Origin: Polaribacter sp. Hel1_33_78
GTDB lineage: Bacteria; Bacteroidota; Bacteroidia; Flavobacteriales; Flavobacteriaceae
Assembly (NCBI RefSeq): GCF_900106075.1
Contig: NZ_LT629794.1
Location: 1,220,001-1,284,000, forward strand
Direction: 5' to 3'
DNA: 64,000 nucleotides
Part shown: in pieces, positions 45,117 to 53,636 of the stretch
Layout: each line of letters starts with the position of its first letter
Numbering within the stretch: position 1 is the first letter of the stretch
Translations under genes and position numbers: made by a program
Notes under the pieces: generated by a model
Told to the model about the DNA's origin: nothing
The model's input: the letters and a program-made list of their open reading frames with translations, nothing else
Databases searched by the model: none

Positions 45117-46127
45117 TTATTTTTTTTCTGTACTTTCTCTAAAAATAATCTTACCTTCTATTAATGTGTTTTCTGTAATGGGTTTATTATTAATAAGAAG
45201 TAGTAAATTTTCTAAAGCTTTTTCTGCAGCTTTTTTTAAATTCAATTTCACAGTGGTTAAGGGAGGGTTTAAGAGGCTTGAAATTTTTACATGTCCAAAA
45301 CCACTAACAGCAATATCATCTGGAATTTTCAAATCAAATTTTTCACAAGCATTGTAAACTCCTATCGCAATAGAATCATTAGCGCAAATAACTACCTCTG
45401 GTAAATTGTTGTAGTTTTCAAGAAAAGTAGTAAAATCTTTTTCTGCATTAGTTTTATCTAATTTTGTAACTAGACACCATTCTTCAGGAACAGAAATATG
45501 AGCTTCTTTTACTGCTTTATTAAAACCATTTAATCGTTGCTCACTGATACTGATTTCTTGATTTCCGCTGATAAACATCAGCTTTGTAAACCCTTTATTA
45601 ATAATCTCTTTTGCAAGCTGATATGATAAATTCTCATCATCAAAAAATACACCAATAGCATTTTTTAAAGAAACAGGTTTTCGATCTAAATATATAAAAG
45701 ATTTGTTATGCTTATTTAATAATTTATGTACTTTGTGTTTTTGAGAAGTAGCTACAGAATCAATGATAATTCCATCAACATTCATAGAAAGTAAAGATTT
45801 TACATTATCCAATTCAGCCTCTTCATTTTCAAATGATACCATTAATATAATGTTGTAACCAACTTTTTTAGCATTACTGTATAATTCTTCTATTATTGTA
45901 GAAAAGAAAGAATGATTTATTTTTGGCACAATTACTCCAATAGTATTTGTTTTTTTTGTGGATAAACTTCTACCTACAATATTGGGTATATAGCCTAATT
46001 CGTCTGCAACTTTCTTTACTTTTTCTCTTGTGCTTAGAGCAATATCAGGATGATTTTGTAGAGCTTTGGTTACAGTAACTCTAGAAATATTAAGTAAATC
46101 TGCTATATATTTTTGATTTATTTTCAC
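45117..46127 (-). CDS. LacI-family transcriptional regulator
   Basis: The 336-residue regulator has an N-terminal LacI helix-turn-helix (INQKYIADLLNISRVTVTKALQ) and hinge helix region (LGYIPNIVGRSLSTKKTNTIGVIV). A periplasmic-binding-protein-like ligand domain follows, with VDGIIIDSVATS, LAKEIINKGFTKLMFISG, VVICANDSIAIGVY and IPDDIAVSGFG. It is divergent from the aldehyde dehydrogenase operon, with a 28-bp palindrome in between, and probably represses that promoter, its own, and the GH92 promoter at 35355. The inducer is unknown; a KDG-like or mannose-derived metabolite would fit the regulated genes. Confidence 0.94.
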   Translation of the reverse strand: MKINQKYIADLLNISRVTVTKALQNHPDIALSTREKVKKVADELGYIPNIVGRSLSTKKTNTIGVIVPKINHSFFSTIIEELYSNAKKVGYNIILMVSFENEEAELDNVKSLLSMNVDGIIIDSVATSQKHKVHKLLNKHNKSFIYLDRKPVSLKNAIGVFFDDENLSYQLAKEIINKGFTKLMFISGNQEISISEQRLNGFNKAVKEAHISVPEEWCLVTKLDKTNAEKDFTTFLENYNNLPEVVICANDSIAIGVYNACEKFDLKIPDDIAVSGFGHVKISSLLNPPLTTVKLNLKKAAEKALENLLLLINNKPITENTLIEGKIIFRESTEKK

Positions 46128-46160
46128 GGAACAATTTAATATGATTTTTGGCTAAGCTAC

Positions 46161-46188
46161 AAAATATATTACACGTGTAATATATTTT
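46161..46188. promoter_or_regulatory. 28-bp perfect palindromic operator between lacI and aldehyde dehydrogenase
   Basis: Every one of the 14 base pairs of this inverted repeat matches, centred on the CG of ATTACACGTGTAAT with AT-rich arms. It lies 33 bp from the lacI start and 29 bp from the dehydrogenase start. On the + strand it precedes the -7 box at 46192. On the - strand a TATATTTTG stretch overlapping its left arm could be the lacI -7 box, implying autoregulation. The core repeats at 35305-35320. Confidence 0.88.
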
Positions 46189-46191
46189 AAT

Positions 46192-46199
46192 TACATTTG
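46192..46199 (+). promoter_or_regulatory. Bacteroidota -7 promoter box for the aldehyde dehydrogenase operon
   Basis: TACATTTG fits TAnnTTTG and is 18 bp from the ATG. The operator occupies the place of the spacer and -33 element, so repressor binding should occlude RNA polymerase. Confidence 0.62.
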
Positions 46200-46217
46200 A
46201 TAAATATTTAAAAAAAA

Positions 46218-47705
46218 ATGAGCGAATACAAACTACCAAATAAACCATTTGAGTACCAAAACTTCATAAATGGTGAATATATAAATTCATTAAGTAATGA
46301 AATTTTTGAGAGAAAAAGTCCTGCTCACGGAAATTTAATAGGAACTTATCAATTAAGTAATAAACAAGACACAGAACAAGCTATTTCTGTTGCCAAAAAA
46401 GCTTTTAAAAGCAATTATTGGTCAGATATGTCAGGTTCAGGTCGTGAAAAAATAATCAGAAAAGCAGCTTCGATTATAAAAGAAAGAGCTCACGAATTAG
46501 CTTTAATAGAAACTTTAGAATCAGGAAAACCGATTAGTCAGTCATTAAATGAAATGGAATGGGCAGCAGGTATTTGGGGTTATGCCGCAACTTTAGCAAG
46601 ACATATAGCTGGAGATGTAAATACAAATCTTGGAAAAGATATGACAGTGATGTTGCAAAAAGTACCAATTGGTGTAGTTGCTATGATAACACCTTGGAAT
46701 TTTCCTTTGCTAATTATTTCTCAAAAACTACCAATTGCACTGGCTGCAGGTTGCACCGCTGTTATAAAACCATCAGAAATGACTCCTGGAACAACATTGT
46801 TATTGGGAGGTATTTTAAAGGAAGCAGGTTTGCCAGATGGTGTTGTAAATATTCTTGCTGGTTATGGTGATCCAGTTGGAATGACGCTTTCTGAAAGCAA
46901 TAATGTAGATATGATCACTTTTACAGGAAGTACAGATGTTGGAAAACATATTATGAGAGCTGCATCTGGGAATCTTAAAAAAGTAGCCCTAGAATTGGGT
47001 GGAAAAAACCCTCAAATTATTTTTCCTGACGCAAATATAGACGCGCTTATAGATGCTGTTGTATTTGGTGTTTATTTTAATATGGGAGAATGTTGTAATA
47101 GTGGAAGTAGAATTATTATTCATGAAGATGTTGTTGAAGAATTTCAAGAAAAAGTAGTAGCGCATTCTAAAAAAGTAAAACTGGGCGATCCCTTAGATCC
47201 AAGTGTGAAATTTGGGGCAATCATCAACAAAATGCAACTAGATAAAATTAAAAAGTATGTAGATTCTGGAACTGCTCAAGGAGCAAAACTATTGTTGGGA
47301 GGAAATCAAATAACCATAAATAATGGCAATTATTTTGAACCAACAATATTTACGAATGTAAAACCGGAAATGGAAATTGCTTGCGAAGAAATTTTTGGAC
47401 CAGTACTTTCTATACTAACTTTTAAAACAAGAAAAGAAGCCATAGAAATTGCAAATAGTACACAGTTTGGGTTGTCTGCTGGTGTCTGGACAAAAGATCT
47501 AGATACTGCAATAATTATGACTAGAGAGATTGATGCAGGTACAGTTTGGGTTAATAATTGGATGTCTGGTAATCCTGAAATTCCTTTTGGAGGTTTTAAA
47601 CAAAGTGGAATTGGTAGAGAGTTAGGTCCAGGTGCTATTGATGAATTTATGGAAACTAAATCAGTAATGATTAAAACAGAAGTTTCTAACGGAAGCTGGG
47701 TTTAA
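46218..47705 (+). CDS. NAD(P)-dependent aldehyde dehydrogenase
   Basis: The 495-residue cytoplasmic enzyme belongs to the betaine-aldehyde/general ALDH superfamily. Visible are TPWNFPLL, the cofactor loop FTGSTDVG, E259 in ALELGGKNP, catalytic C293 in GECCNSGSR, EEIFGPVLS and PFGGFKQSGIGRE. It oxidises an aldehyde to a carboxylate. As first gene of the LacI-controlled operon it is followed 12 bp later by a CoA-transferase. Candidate substrates include lactaldehyde, alpha-ketoglutarate semialdehyde or malonate-semialdehyde-like compounds; none can be chosen from the sequence alone. Confidence 0.92.
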   Translation: MSEYKLPNKPFEYQNFINGEYINSLSNEIFERKSPAHGNLIGTYQLSNKQDTEQAISVAKKAFKSNYWSDMSGSGREKIIRKAASIIKERAHELALIETLESGKPISQSLNEMEWAAGIWGYAATLARHIAGDVNTNLGKDMTVMLQKVPIGVVAMITPWNFPLLIISQKLPIALAAGCTAVIKPSEMTPGTTLLLGGILKEAGLPDGVVNILAGYGDPVGMTLSESNNVDMITFTGSTDVGKHIMRAASGNLKKVALELGGKNPQIIFPDANIDALIDAVVFGVYFNMGECCNSGSRIIIHEDVVEEFQEKVVAHSKKVKLGDPLDPSVKFGAIINKMQLDKIKKYVDSGTAQGAKLLLGGNQITINNGNYFEPTIFTNVKPEMEIACEEIFGPVLSILTFKTRKEAIEIANSTQFGLSAGVWTKDLDTAIIMTREIDAGTVWVNNWMSGNPEIPFGGFKQSGIGRELGPGAIDEFMETKSVMIKTEVSNGSWV

Positions 47706-47717
47706 AAAGGGAAGTAA

Positions 47718-49259
47718 ATGAGAAATAAAAAGTTTCAAATTGTAAGTGCAGAAGAGGCTGTATCTTATATTAAAGATAATGATACGGTGGTTTTTGGTGG
47801 TGCAGGTGCTGGTCATGCAGTTCCTGATAAAGTGATGGAACATTTAGGAAAACGTTTTGTAGAGACAAATTCACCTAAAAACTTAAAAACCATTCATCCC
47901 TGTGGTATTGGCGATAATGATACAAGAGGATTAAACCATATTGCTTTTGAAGGTTTAATAGATACAAATATTGGCGGTTTTTGGGGAAATGCACCAAAAA
48001 TGTCTGCTTTAGCAAAAGAAAATAAGATAAAAGGCTATAATTTACCTCAAGGAGTATTAAGTCACTTAATGAGAGCTTCTGCTTCAAAAAAACCAGGTGT
48101 TATTACAAAAGTTGGCTTAAAAACATTTGTAGATCCTAATGAAGAAGGCGGTAAAATTAATGCGATTACAACAGAAAATTTTGTTTCTCACTTAATGATA
48201 AAAGGTTCAGATTATCTTTTTTATCCTTCAGTAAATGTAGATGTTGCCATTATTAGAGGCACTTCTATTGACAGTGAAGGTAATTTAACTATGGAAGAGG
48301 AGGTAGGTTCTTTTTCAATGCTATCAATTGCGCAAGCAGCAAAAGTAAATGGCGGAATTGTAATTGTGCAAGTGAAGAACATCAACACTAATAATTGTAT
48401 TCCAGGTACTATAAAAGTGCCTGGAGTATTTATCGACTATGTGGTGCAAGACAAAACGCAAGGAATGACTTTTATTTCTGCTTTTGATAAAGCTTTAGTG
48501 GATAGAAAAGAACAATATACCTCTGATGATTTAAATTTAACAGGTTTAAAGCGCATTATTATGCGTAGAGCTTCTCTAGAATTAAAAGAAAATATGTTTG
48601 TTAATTTGGGTTACGGTATGTCTGATGGCGTTCCAATTGTAGCCCAAGAAGAAGGCATTGCAGATAAATTAATCTTTATGATAGAGCAAGGTTCTACAGG
48701 TGGTATACCAACATCAGGATTAAATTTTGGCGCGATGTATAATCCAACAGCTATTTTAGATGATGGTTATCAGTTTGATTTTTTTCAAGGTGGCGGTTTG
48801 GATATTGCTTATTTAGGATTTGCTCAAATAGATCAATTTGGCAATGTGAATTCTAGCAGATTTGGAAACATTTTAACAGGTTGTGGAGGTTTTATTGATA
48901 TTTCACAGAACGCTAAAAAGGTTGTTTTCTGTGGGTCGTTTGCTGTAAAATCGCAACAAGAAATTACACCAAATGGATTAGAAATAAGCAATTCTGGTAA
49001 GTTTACTAAATTTATAAATAAAGTAGAACAAATTACTTTTTCTAGTGAATATGCTTTAGAAAATAATCAAGAAGTGTTGTATATAACGGAAAGAGCCGTT
49101 TTTCAATTAACAAAAGAAGGATTATTTCTGAAAGAAATTGCACCAGGAGTAGATTTACAAAAAGACATTTTAGAGATGATGGACTTTGAGCCTATCATGA
49201 ATAAACCACTTTCTTATTTTGATTCCAACATCTTCAAACATTGCAAACTAGAATTATGA
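47718..49259 (+). CDS. Acyl-CoA:carboxylate CoA-transferase (family I, propionate CoA-transferase-like)
   Basis: The 513-residue enzyme is a fused alpha-beta family I CoA-transferase. It has SAEEAVSYIKDNDTVVFGGAGAGHAVPD at the N-terminus, the first-half block EGNLTMEEEVGS, and the catalytic glutamate E323 in MIEQGSTGG, followed by GGGLDIAYLGFAQID. It moves CoA from a donor acyl-CoA to a carboxylic acid. The upstream dehydrogenase would make the acid and the downstream hydratase would act on the thioester. Its stop overlaps the hydratase start (ATGA), so translation is coupled. Distinguishing acetate, propionate, lactate or 3-keto acid acceptors is not possible here. Confidence 0.88.
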   Translation: MRNKKFQIVSAEEAVSYIKDNDTVVFGGAGAGHAVPDKVMEHLGKRFVETNSPKNLKTIHPCGIGDNDTRGLNHIAFEGLIDTNIGGFWGNAPKMSALAKENKIKGYNLPQGVLSHLMRASASKKPGVITKVGLKTFVDPNEEGGKINAITTENFVSHLMIKGSDYLFYPSVNVDVAIIRGTSIDSEGNLTMEEEVGSFSMLSIAQAAKVNGGIVIVQVKNINTNNCIPGTIKVPGVFIDYVVQDKTQGMTFISAFDKALVDRKEQYTSDDLNLTGLKRIIMRRASLELKENMFVNLGYGMSDGVPIVAQEEGIADKLIFMIEQGSTGGIPTSGLNFGAMYNPTAILDDGYQFDFFQGGGLDIAYLGFAQIDQFGNVNSSRFGNILTGCGGFIDISQNAKKVVFCGSFAVKSQQEITPNGLEISNSGKFTKFINKVEQITFSSEYALENNQEVLYITERAVFQLTKEGLFLKEIAPGVDLQKDILEMMDFEPIMNKPLSYFDSNIFKHCKLEL

Positions 49260-49975
49260 CAAGAAAAAGTAGTAGTATGACAGATTTAATTTTATCATCC
49301 TTACACAATGGCGTTTTTACAATTACGTTAAACTATCCAACAAAAATGAATTGTATGGGTTTTGAAATGTTAGAAGGATTGAATGATGCTGTTAATTTTG
49401 CAAGAAAAAGTGATGACGTTAAAGTAATCGTAATTACAGGTGCTGGCGAAAAAGCGTTTTCGTCGGGTGCAAATATTAAAGAATTCAAAGCTTTAAAAGG
49501 CATTGAAATTACACGTTGGATAGAATTTGGAAATGGTATTAATAACAATATTGAAACGATTAGCAAACCAACAATAGCTTATATTAATGGCTATGCAATG
49601 GGTGGAGGGTTAGAATTGGCTTTGGCTTGCGATTTTAGATTGGCATCTAAAAATGCCATTTTAAGTACTCCAGAAGTTTCTAATGGATGGCTTCCTGGTT
49701 GGGGAGGAATGACGAGAATTAGACGTTTGGTTGGAGAAGCAAATGCAAAAAGAATAATTCTTCTTTCAGAAAAAATTGATGCAAATTCAGCACTACAAAT
49801 AGGATTAATTACAAAAATTTCTACAAAAGAAGAACTGCATATTTTCACAAATAATTTGCTAGAAATAAAACCTCAAGTGTATGCGATGGCAAAATCTGCA
49901 TTAATGGATGCTACCAGAACTACTTATGGATCTGATATAAATTTTGATGTATTAGCGGTAAAAATTTCTTCCTAA
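49256..49975 (+). CDS. Enoyl-CoA hydratase/isomerase (crotonase family)
   Basis: I start at ATG 49256, in a four-base ATGA overlap with the CoA-transferase stop; ATG 49295 is an alternative. The 239-residue crotonase has oxyanion-hole segments SSGANIKEF and GYAMGGGLELALACDFRLAS. Glutamates E120 (GGGLE) and E140 (STPEV) occupy the two catalytic positions of true hydratases with the same 20-residue spacing, so hydration of a 2-enoyl-CoA is plausible rather than only isomerisation. The product would be a 3-hydroxyacyl-CoA. No acyl-CoA dehydrogenase or hydroxyacyl-CoA dehydrogenase is nearby, so this is not an ordinary fatty-acid beta-oxidation cluster. Confidence 0.88.
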   Translation: MTRKSSSMTDLILSSLHNGVFTITLNYPTKMNCMGFEMLEGLNDAVNFARKSDDVKVIVITGAGEKAFSSGANIKEFKALKGIEITRWIEFGNGINNNIETISKPTIAYINGYAMGGGLELALACDFRLASKNAILSTPEVSNGWLPGWGGMTRIRRLVGEANAKRIILLSEKIDANSALQIGLITKISTKEELHIFTNNLLEIKPQVYAMAKSALMDATRTTYGSDINFDVLAVKISS

Positions 49976-50000
49976 TAAAAACCAAAGAATAACAGAATTT

Positions 50001-51359
50001 ATGATACTAAGTGATATAAATATTCAAGATTTAAAAAAACCTTTAGATACTTTTTGGAAGCTAGCGACTGAAAAAGCGTTGCTGTTACAAAAAGAATATG
50101 ATACAAACCAAGGTTCTCCTGTTTTTACGGTACATGGAAAATATACAACAAGAGGTTGGACAGAATGGACGCAAGGTTTTCAGTATGGAATTACATTATT
50201 AATTGCAGAAGCAACTTCAAATAAAGAGTTATTAAAAATCGGAAAAGAAAACACTTTTAATAATATGGCACATCATTTAAGTCATTTTGGTGTACACGAT
50301 CATGGTTTTAATAATTTAAGTACCTATGGAAACCTGCTACGTATGGCAAATCAAAATTTGTTTGATGCCAGCAAAGAAGAAAAAGAGTACTATAAACTGG
50401 CATTAAGTATGTCCGCTTCTGTGCAGGCTAAAAGATGGACAAACACAAAAGAGGGTGGTTTTATCTATTCTTTTAATGGACCACATTCCTTGTTTATAGA
50501 TACCATTCGTACTGCAAGAATAGTTCTTGCGGGTCATAAATTAAAACATCGTTCGCTAGATGAAAACGATACAAAAATAGATCTTTTACAACGTGCAATT
50601 GAACACGCCTTAACAACGGCAAAATATGCTGTTTTTTATGGAGAAGGTAGAGATATTTATGATGAATGGGGGCGTGTTGCACACGAATCTATTTTTAATA
50701 CAAATGATGGTAAGTATCGTTGTCCAAATTCACAACAAGGTTTTTCTGGTTTTACAACTTGGACTAGAGGTTTGGCTTGGGCAATGGTAGGTTTTTCTGA
50801 ATTTTTAGAATTTTTAGAAAGCGAGAAACTTTCTTTTGAAGGTCTTGAAGATGTAAAAGCAACACTTTTAAAAGCCGCAAAAGCAACTTGCGATTTTTAT
50901 ATAAAATATACTTCATCAAACGGAATTCCTTATTGGGATACTGGCGCGCCAAACATCAATAAACTAGGAAACTATAGCGAAAGAGAAGCAGAGATTAATA
51001 ACTCTTATGAACCGATAGATAGTTCTGCAGCAGCAATTGGGGCTCAAGGACTTTTAAGACTTTCTCATCTTTTAAAAGAAACAGAAGCAAAAGCTTCAAA
51101 AAAGTATATGCAAGCAGGTTTAGGAGTCTTACAAACTTTATTGTCTGATGATTATTTGGCAACAGAACCAACACATCAAGGTATCCTAAAACATTCTGTT
51201 TATCATTGGCCAAATGGATGGGATAATGTACCTAAAGGAAGTAAAGTTCCACAAAACGAATCTAGTATGTGGGGAGATTATCATTTGGTAGAACTCTGCT
51301 TTTTAGCAAAAAAAATATCCGAAGATAAATACTATACGTTCTTTGATATGATTCATTAA
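50001..51359 (+). CDS. GH88/GH105-like (alpha/alpha)6 hydrolase, cytoplasmic
   Basis: The 452-residue protein has no signal peptide. Its architecture follows unsaturated uronyl hydrolases: GVHDHGFNNLSTYG with D100, HSLFIDTIRTAR with D167, DEWGRVAHESIFN, GFTTWTRGLAWAMVGF, EPIDSSAAAIGAQGLLRL and SSMWGDYHLVELCFL. D100 and D167 fall where the catalytic aspartates of GH88 enzymes occur. It would hydrolyse a delta-4,5-unsaturated uronyl residue from an oligosaccharide, but no polysaccharide lyase is visible in the window, so the supplier of such ends is unknown. It ends the LacI-controlled operon, 25 bp after the hydratase. KdgK/Eda could process its product. Confidence 0.75.
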   Translation: MILSDINIQDLKKPLDTFWKLATEKALLLQKEYDTNQGSPVFTVHGKYTTRGWTEWTQGFQYGITLLIAEATSNKELLKIGKENTFNNMAHHLSHFGVHDHGFNNLSTYGNLLRMANQNLFDASKEEKEYYKLALSMSASVQAKRWTNTKEGGFIYSFNGPHSLFIDTIRTARIVLAGHKLKHRSLDENDTKIDLLQRAIEHALTTAKYAVFYGEGRDIYDEWGRVAHESIFNTNDGKYRCPNSQQGFSGFTTWTRGLAWAMVGFSEFLEFLESEKLSFEGLEDVKATLLKAAKATCDFYIKYTSSNGIPYWDTGAPNINKLGNYSEREAEINNSYEPIDSSAAAIGAQGLLRLSHLLKETEAKASKKYMQAGLGVLQTLLSDDYLATEPTHQGILKHSVYHWPNGWDNVPKGSKVPQNESSMWGDYHLVELCFLAKKISEDKYYTFFDMIH

Positions 51360-51430
51360 TTTAAAATCAAGAGTTATGTTTCATTTTTTACACATAACCA
51401 TAGATACTTTATATTGTAGTACTTAAATTA

Positions 51431-51448
51431 CTTTATTAAGTAATAAAG
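51431..51448. promoter_or_regulatory. Inverted repeat upstream of the metallophosphoesterase gene
   Basis: CTTTATTA and TAATAAAG form an 8+2+8 inverted repeat, with a further CTTTATTAA half-like copy at 51467-51475. It lies 63 bp upstream of ATG 51512 in a 152-bp gap. It could be an operator for the downstream unit. High AT content limits confidence. Confidence 0.3.
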
Positions 51449-51511
51449 GTTAATGTTTTATTAGTGCTTTATTAATGAGGACTCTTATTATTGTGTTACT
51501 AAAAATAGAAG

Positions 51512-53626
51512 ATGCAAAGACGAAATTTTATTAAAAGAACTGCGGTACTATCTGCTGCTGCATTTATATCTCCAAGAATATTCGCAACCGCAAATAGTTA
51601 CAATACTAAAAAAGAAATTTTTAAAGGATTTATAGTTTCCGATTCGCATTTTGGTTGGGCACATAAAATGCAACCCACCATTGAAGAGCAAGCAGCAGCT
51701 GTAAAAAATATTTTGAATAAATTTCCAGATTTAGATATTTTTTTAGATACTGGGGATGCTCATCATAACGATCATCATAACAATGCAAACCCACACAAAG
51801 CCCGAAAAGATTGGGTAGATATTATACAAGGTGGCTGTGGCCAACTTCCTTTTTATTACGTAATTGGGAATCACGAATTACGCTCAAATGAAGATGATGA
51901 TCCAGAAATGCGTTCAAATATTATGGGGAGTAATACCTGCAGACCCTATTATAGTTTTGATATGCAAGGCATTCATTTTATCTCTTTCCCACAACTGATT
52001 AGAGCTACCTATATTACAGAAGAAGCTTGGGATTGGTTGGATTTAGATTTGGCAATAAACAAAGACAAAACCATTGTAATGTTATCTCACAATAATATTA
52101 TTGGCACAACAATAGGAAATGAAAATGGGTATAGAGGTGTAATGGATAGTGATAAAATGGTCGATATTTTTAAGAAAAATAAAAATATTATTGCTTGGAT
52201 GCACGGACATAATCATAATTTTGAAGTCATAAATAGAGATGATATGTTATTCGTTTCTAATGGAAGAATTGGTGGTTTTGATCCTAGTAGAGGTAAATAT
52301 GGTATAGGAGGTGTTTATTTTGAAATCACAAAAGAGATGCTAACTGTAAAATGTTATTCCGCAGAAAAAGATATGTTTTTAGATTCTTTTGATGTGTCTT
52401 TAAGTCAAACACTTGATGTAAAAACTACATTTGATAACAAAGCAGATTTCGCTTACAGTTATGGAGTTGGTGGAGCAGTAAATGGCGAACGTATTCCTGC
52501 ATATCATCATCACTTTGGTGAAAATACCAAATCAGAATTATTTTTAACAGGTTGTGAAAATGCGGTTATTAACGATGATCACGCAATGACAAAATACACA
52601 GAACGAAAAGCGTATCATGGATTAGATAAAATTTTGTTTGCTGCAAAAGTGAATCACGGAAATGCTGGTTTTGAATATGCAAATCCAGGAATTCGTTTAA
52701 AAGCAAATGATAACTGGTGGACTACCTTAACAATGCCATCAGATAATTATGATAAATATTCATATTATAGATGTCCATTGGGTCAAAAGTACAAAGCGAG
52801 TATCGACTTAGATGTAAAAGGAATCAAAGGCACACAGCGTTTATGGTTTCGTTTGCATATTTATGATCTAAATGGACGAAAATTAAGAATTGTACAGTCA
52901 GATCAAATCATTTTAGGTGATGGAAGACAACAATTCGATTGTTTATTAGATGTGCCAAACTTGCCAGAATTTGATACGATTTATAGCAATCCAGAAAGCG
53001 ATAATTTAGTAAACATCGCTGTAGAAGCTTCTTTTACTGGGATGAATACAGATGTAGATATTATCTATCTAAAATTAGAACAAGAACATACTTCTTTAAA
53101 TACATTAGATGCTGGTGTAATTATTGATACAAAAAGCTACCAAACCTTTGGTGTTTTGGCAAAAGGGGATATTAAAAAGATTGATTTAGAGAAACCTTTA
53201 GAAACAAGAAGTGTCAATCAAATTTCAACATCAGGAAACAAAAGAGTTACCTATTTAGTTCGTCATTCAAATATGAAATGGCAAGTCAGAAATGCCACAG
53301 TAACGTATTTAGATAATCATATTAAAATAGGCAAAATAAGAAACCATATTTCGGATAAATTAGAGATTATTATCTCTCCACTTCAAAAAAATATAGGCCC
53401 TTATTTACATAGAGTTCGCTATGCAGAAAACATCAAATTAGTGCCTTATCAATCAAAAAACAGATCAATAAAAGCCACTATAGAAAATGTATTTCAAAAT
53501 GCAGAAGTAGATTTTTATCTTACTAAAAAGCCAAAAGTGGTTGCAGGTGTTACCAGTTGGATTTATAAAGACAATATAGTCACCGCAAAAATATCAAAAC
53601 CCACAACTGTTCTTGTTACGTTTTAA
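51512..53626 (+). CDS. Tat-exported calcineurin-like metallophosphoesterase with C-terminal beta domain
   Basis: The 704-residue protein starts with a twin-arginine signal (QRRNFIKR, then AVLSAAAFISPRIFA). The metallophosphoesterase core has D44 and H46 in VSDSHFG, D82 in DTGDAHHND, GNHELRSN, MLSHNN and MHGHNHNF, a full dimetal set. From roughly residue 290 onward there is an unassigned beta-rich region of ~400 residues. The Tat route fits export of a pre-folded metalloprotein. Next to GH92 and GH2 genes it could remove phosphate from a phosphorylated mannan or sugar phosphodiester; this is inference from position. Confidence 0.85.
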   Translation: MQRRNFIKRTAVLSAAAFISPRIFATANSYNTKKEIFKGFIVSDSHFGWAHKMQPTIEEQAAAVKNILNKFPDLDIFLDTGDAHHNDHHNNANPHKARKDWVDIIQGGCGQLPFYYVIGNHELRSNEDDDPEMRSNIMGSNTCRPYYSFDMQGIHFISFPQLIRATYITEEAWDWLDLDLAINKDKTIVMLSHNNIIGTTIGNENGYRGVMDSDKMVDIFKKNKNIIAWMHGHNHNFEVINRDDMLFVSNGRIGGFDPSRGKYGIGGVYFEITKEMLTVKCYSAEKDMFLDSFDVSLSQTLDVKTTFDNKADFAYSYGVGGAVNGERIPAYHHHFGENTKSELFLTGCENAVINDDHAMTKYTERKAYHGLDKILFAAKVNHGNAGFEYANPGIRLKANDNWWTTLTMPSDNYDKYSYYRCPLGQKYKASIDLDVKGIKGTQRLWFRLHIYDLNGRKLRIVQSDQIILGDGRQQFDCLLDVPNLPEFDTIYSNPESDNLVNIAVEASFTGMNTDVDIIYLKLEQEHTSLNTLDAGVIIDTKSYQTFGVLAKGDIKKIDLEKPLETRSVNQISTSGNKRVTYLVRHSNMKWQVRNATVTYLDNHIKIGKIRNHISDKLEIIISPLQKNIGPYLHRVRYAENIKLVPYQSKNRSIKATIENVFQNAEVDFYLTKKPKVVAGVTSWIYKDNIVTAKISKPTTVLVTF

Positions 53627-53636
53627 AAATTAGATT

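Noticed and set aside
46559..46870. Frame of 103 codons on the plus strand inside the aldehyde dehydrogenase
   Set aside because: The dehydrogenase has complete family motifs across this span; the alternative frame has none.
51361..51511. Possible small RNA or riboswitch in the gap before the phosphoesterase
   Set aside because: Only AT-rich inverted repeats are visible; no recognised riboswitch core.
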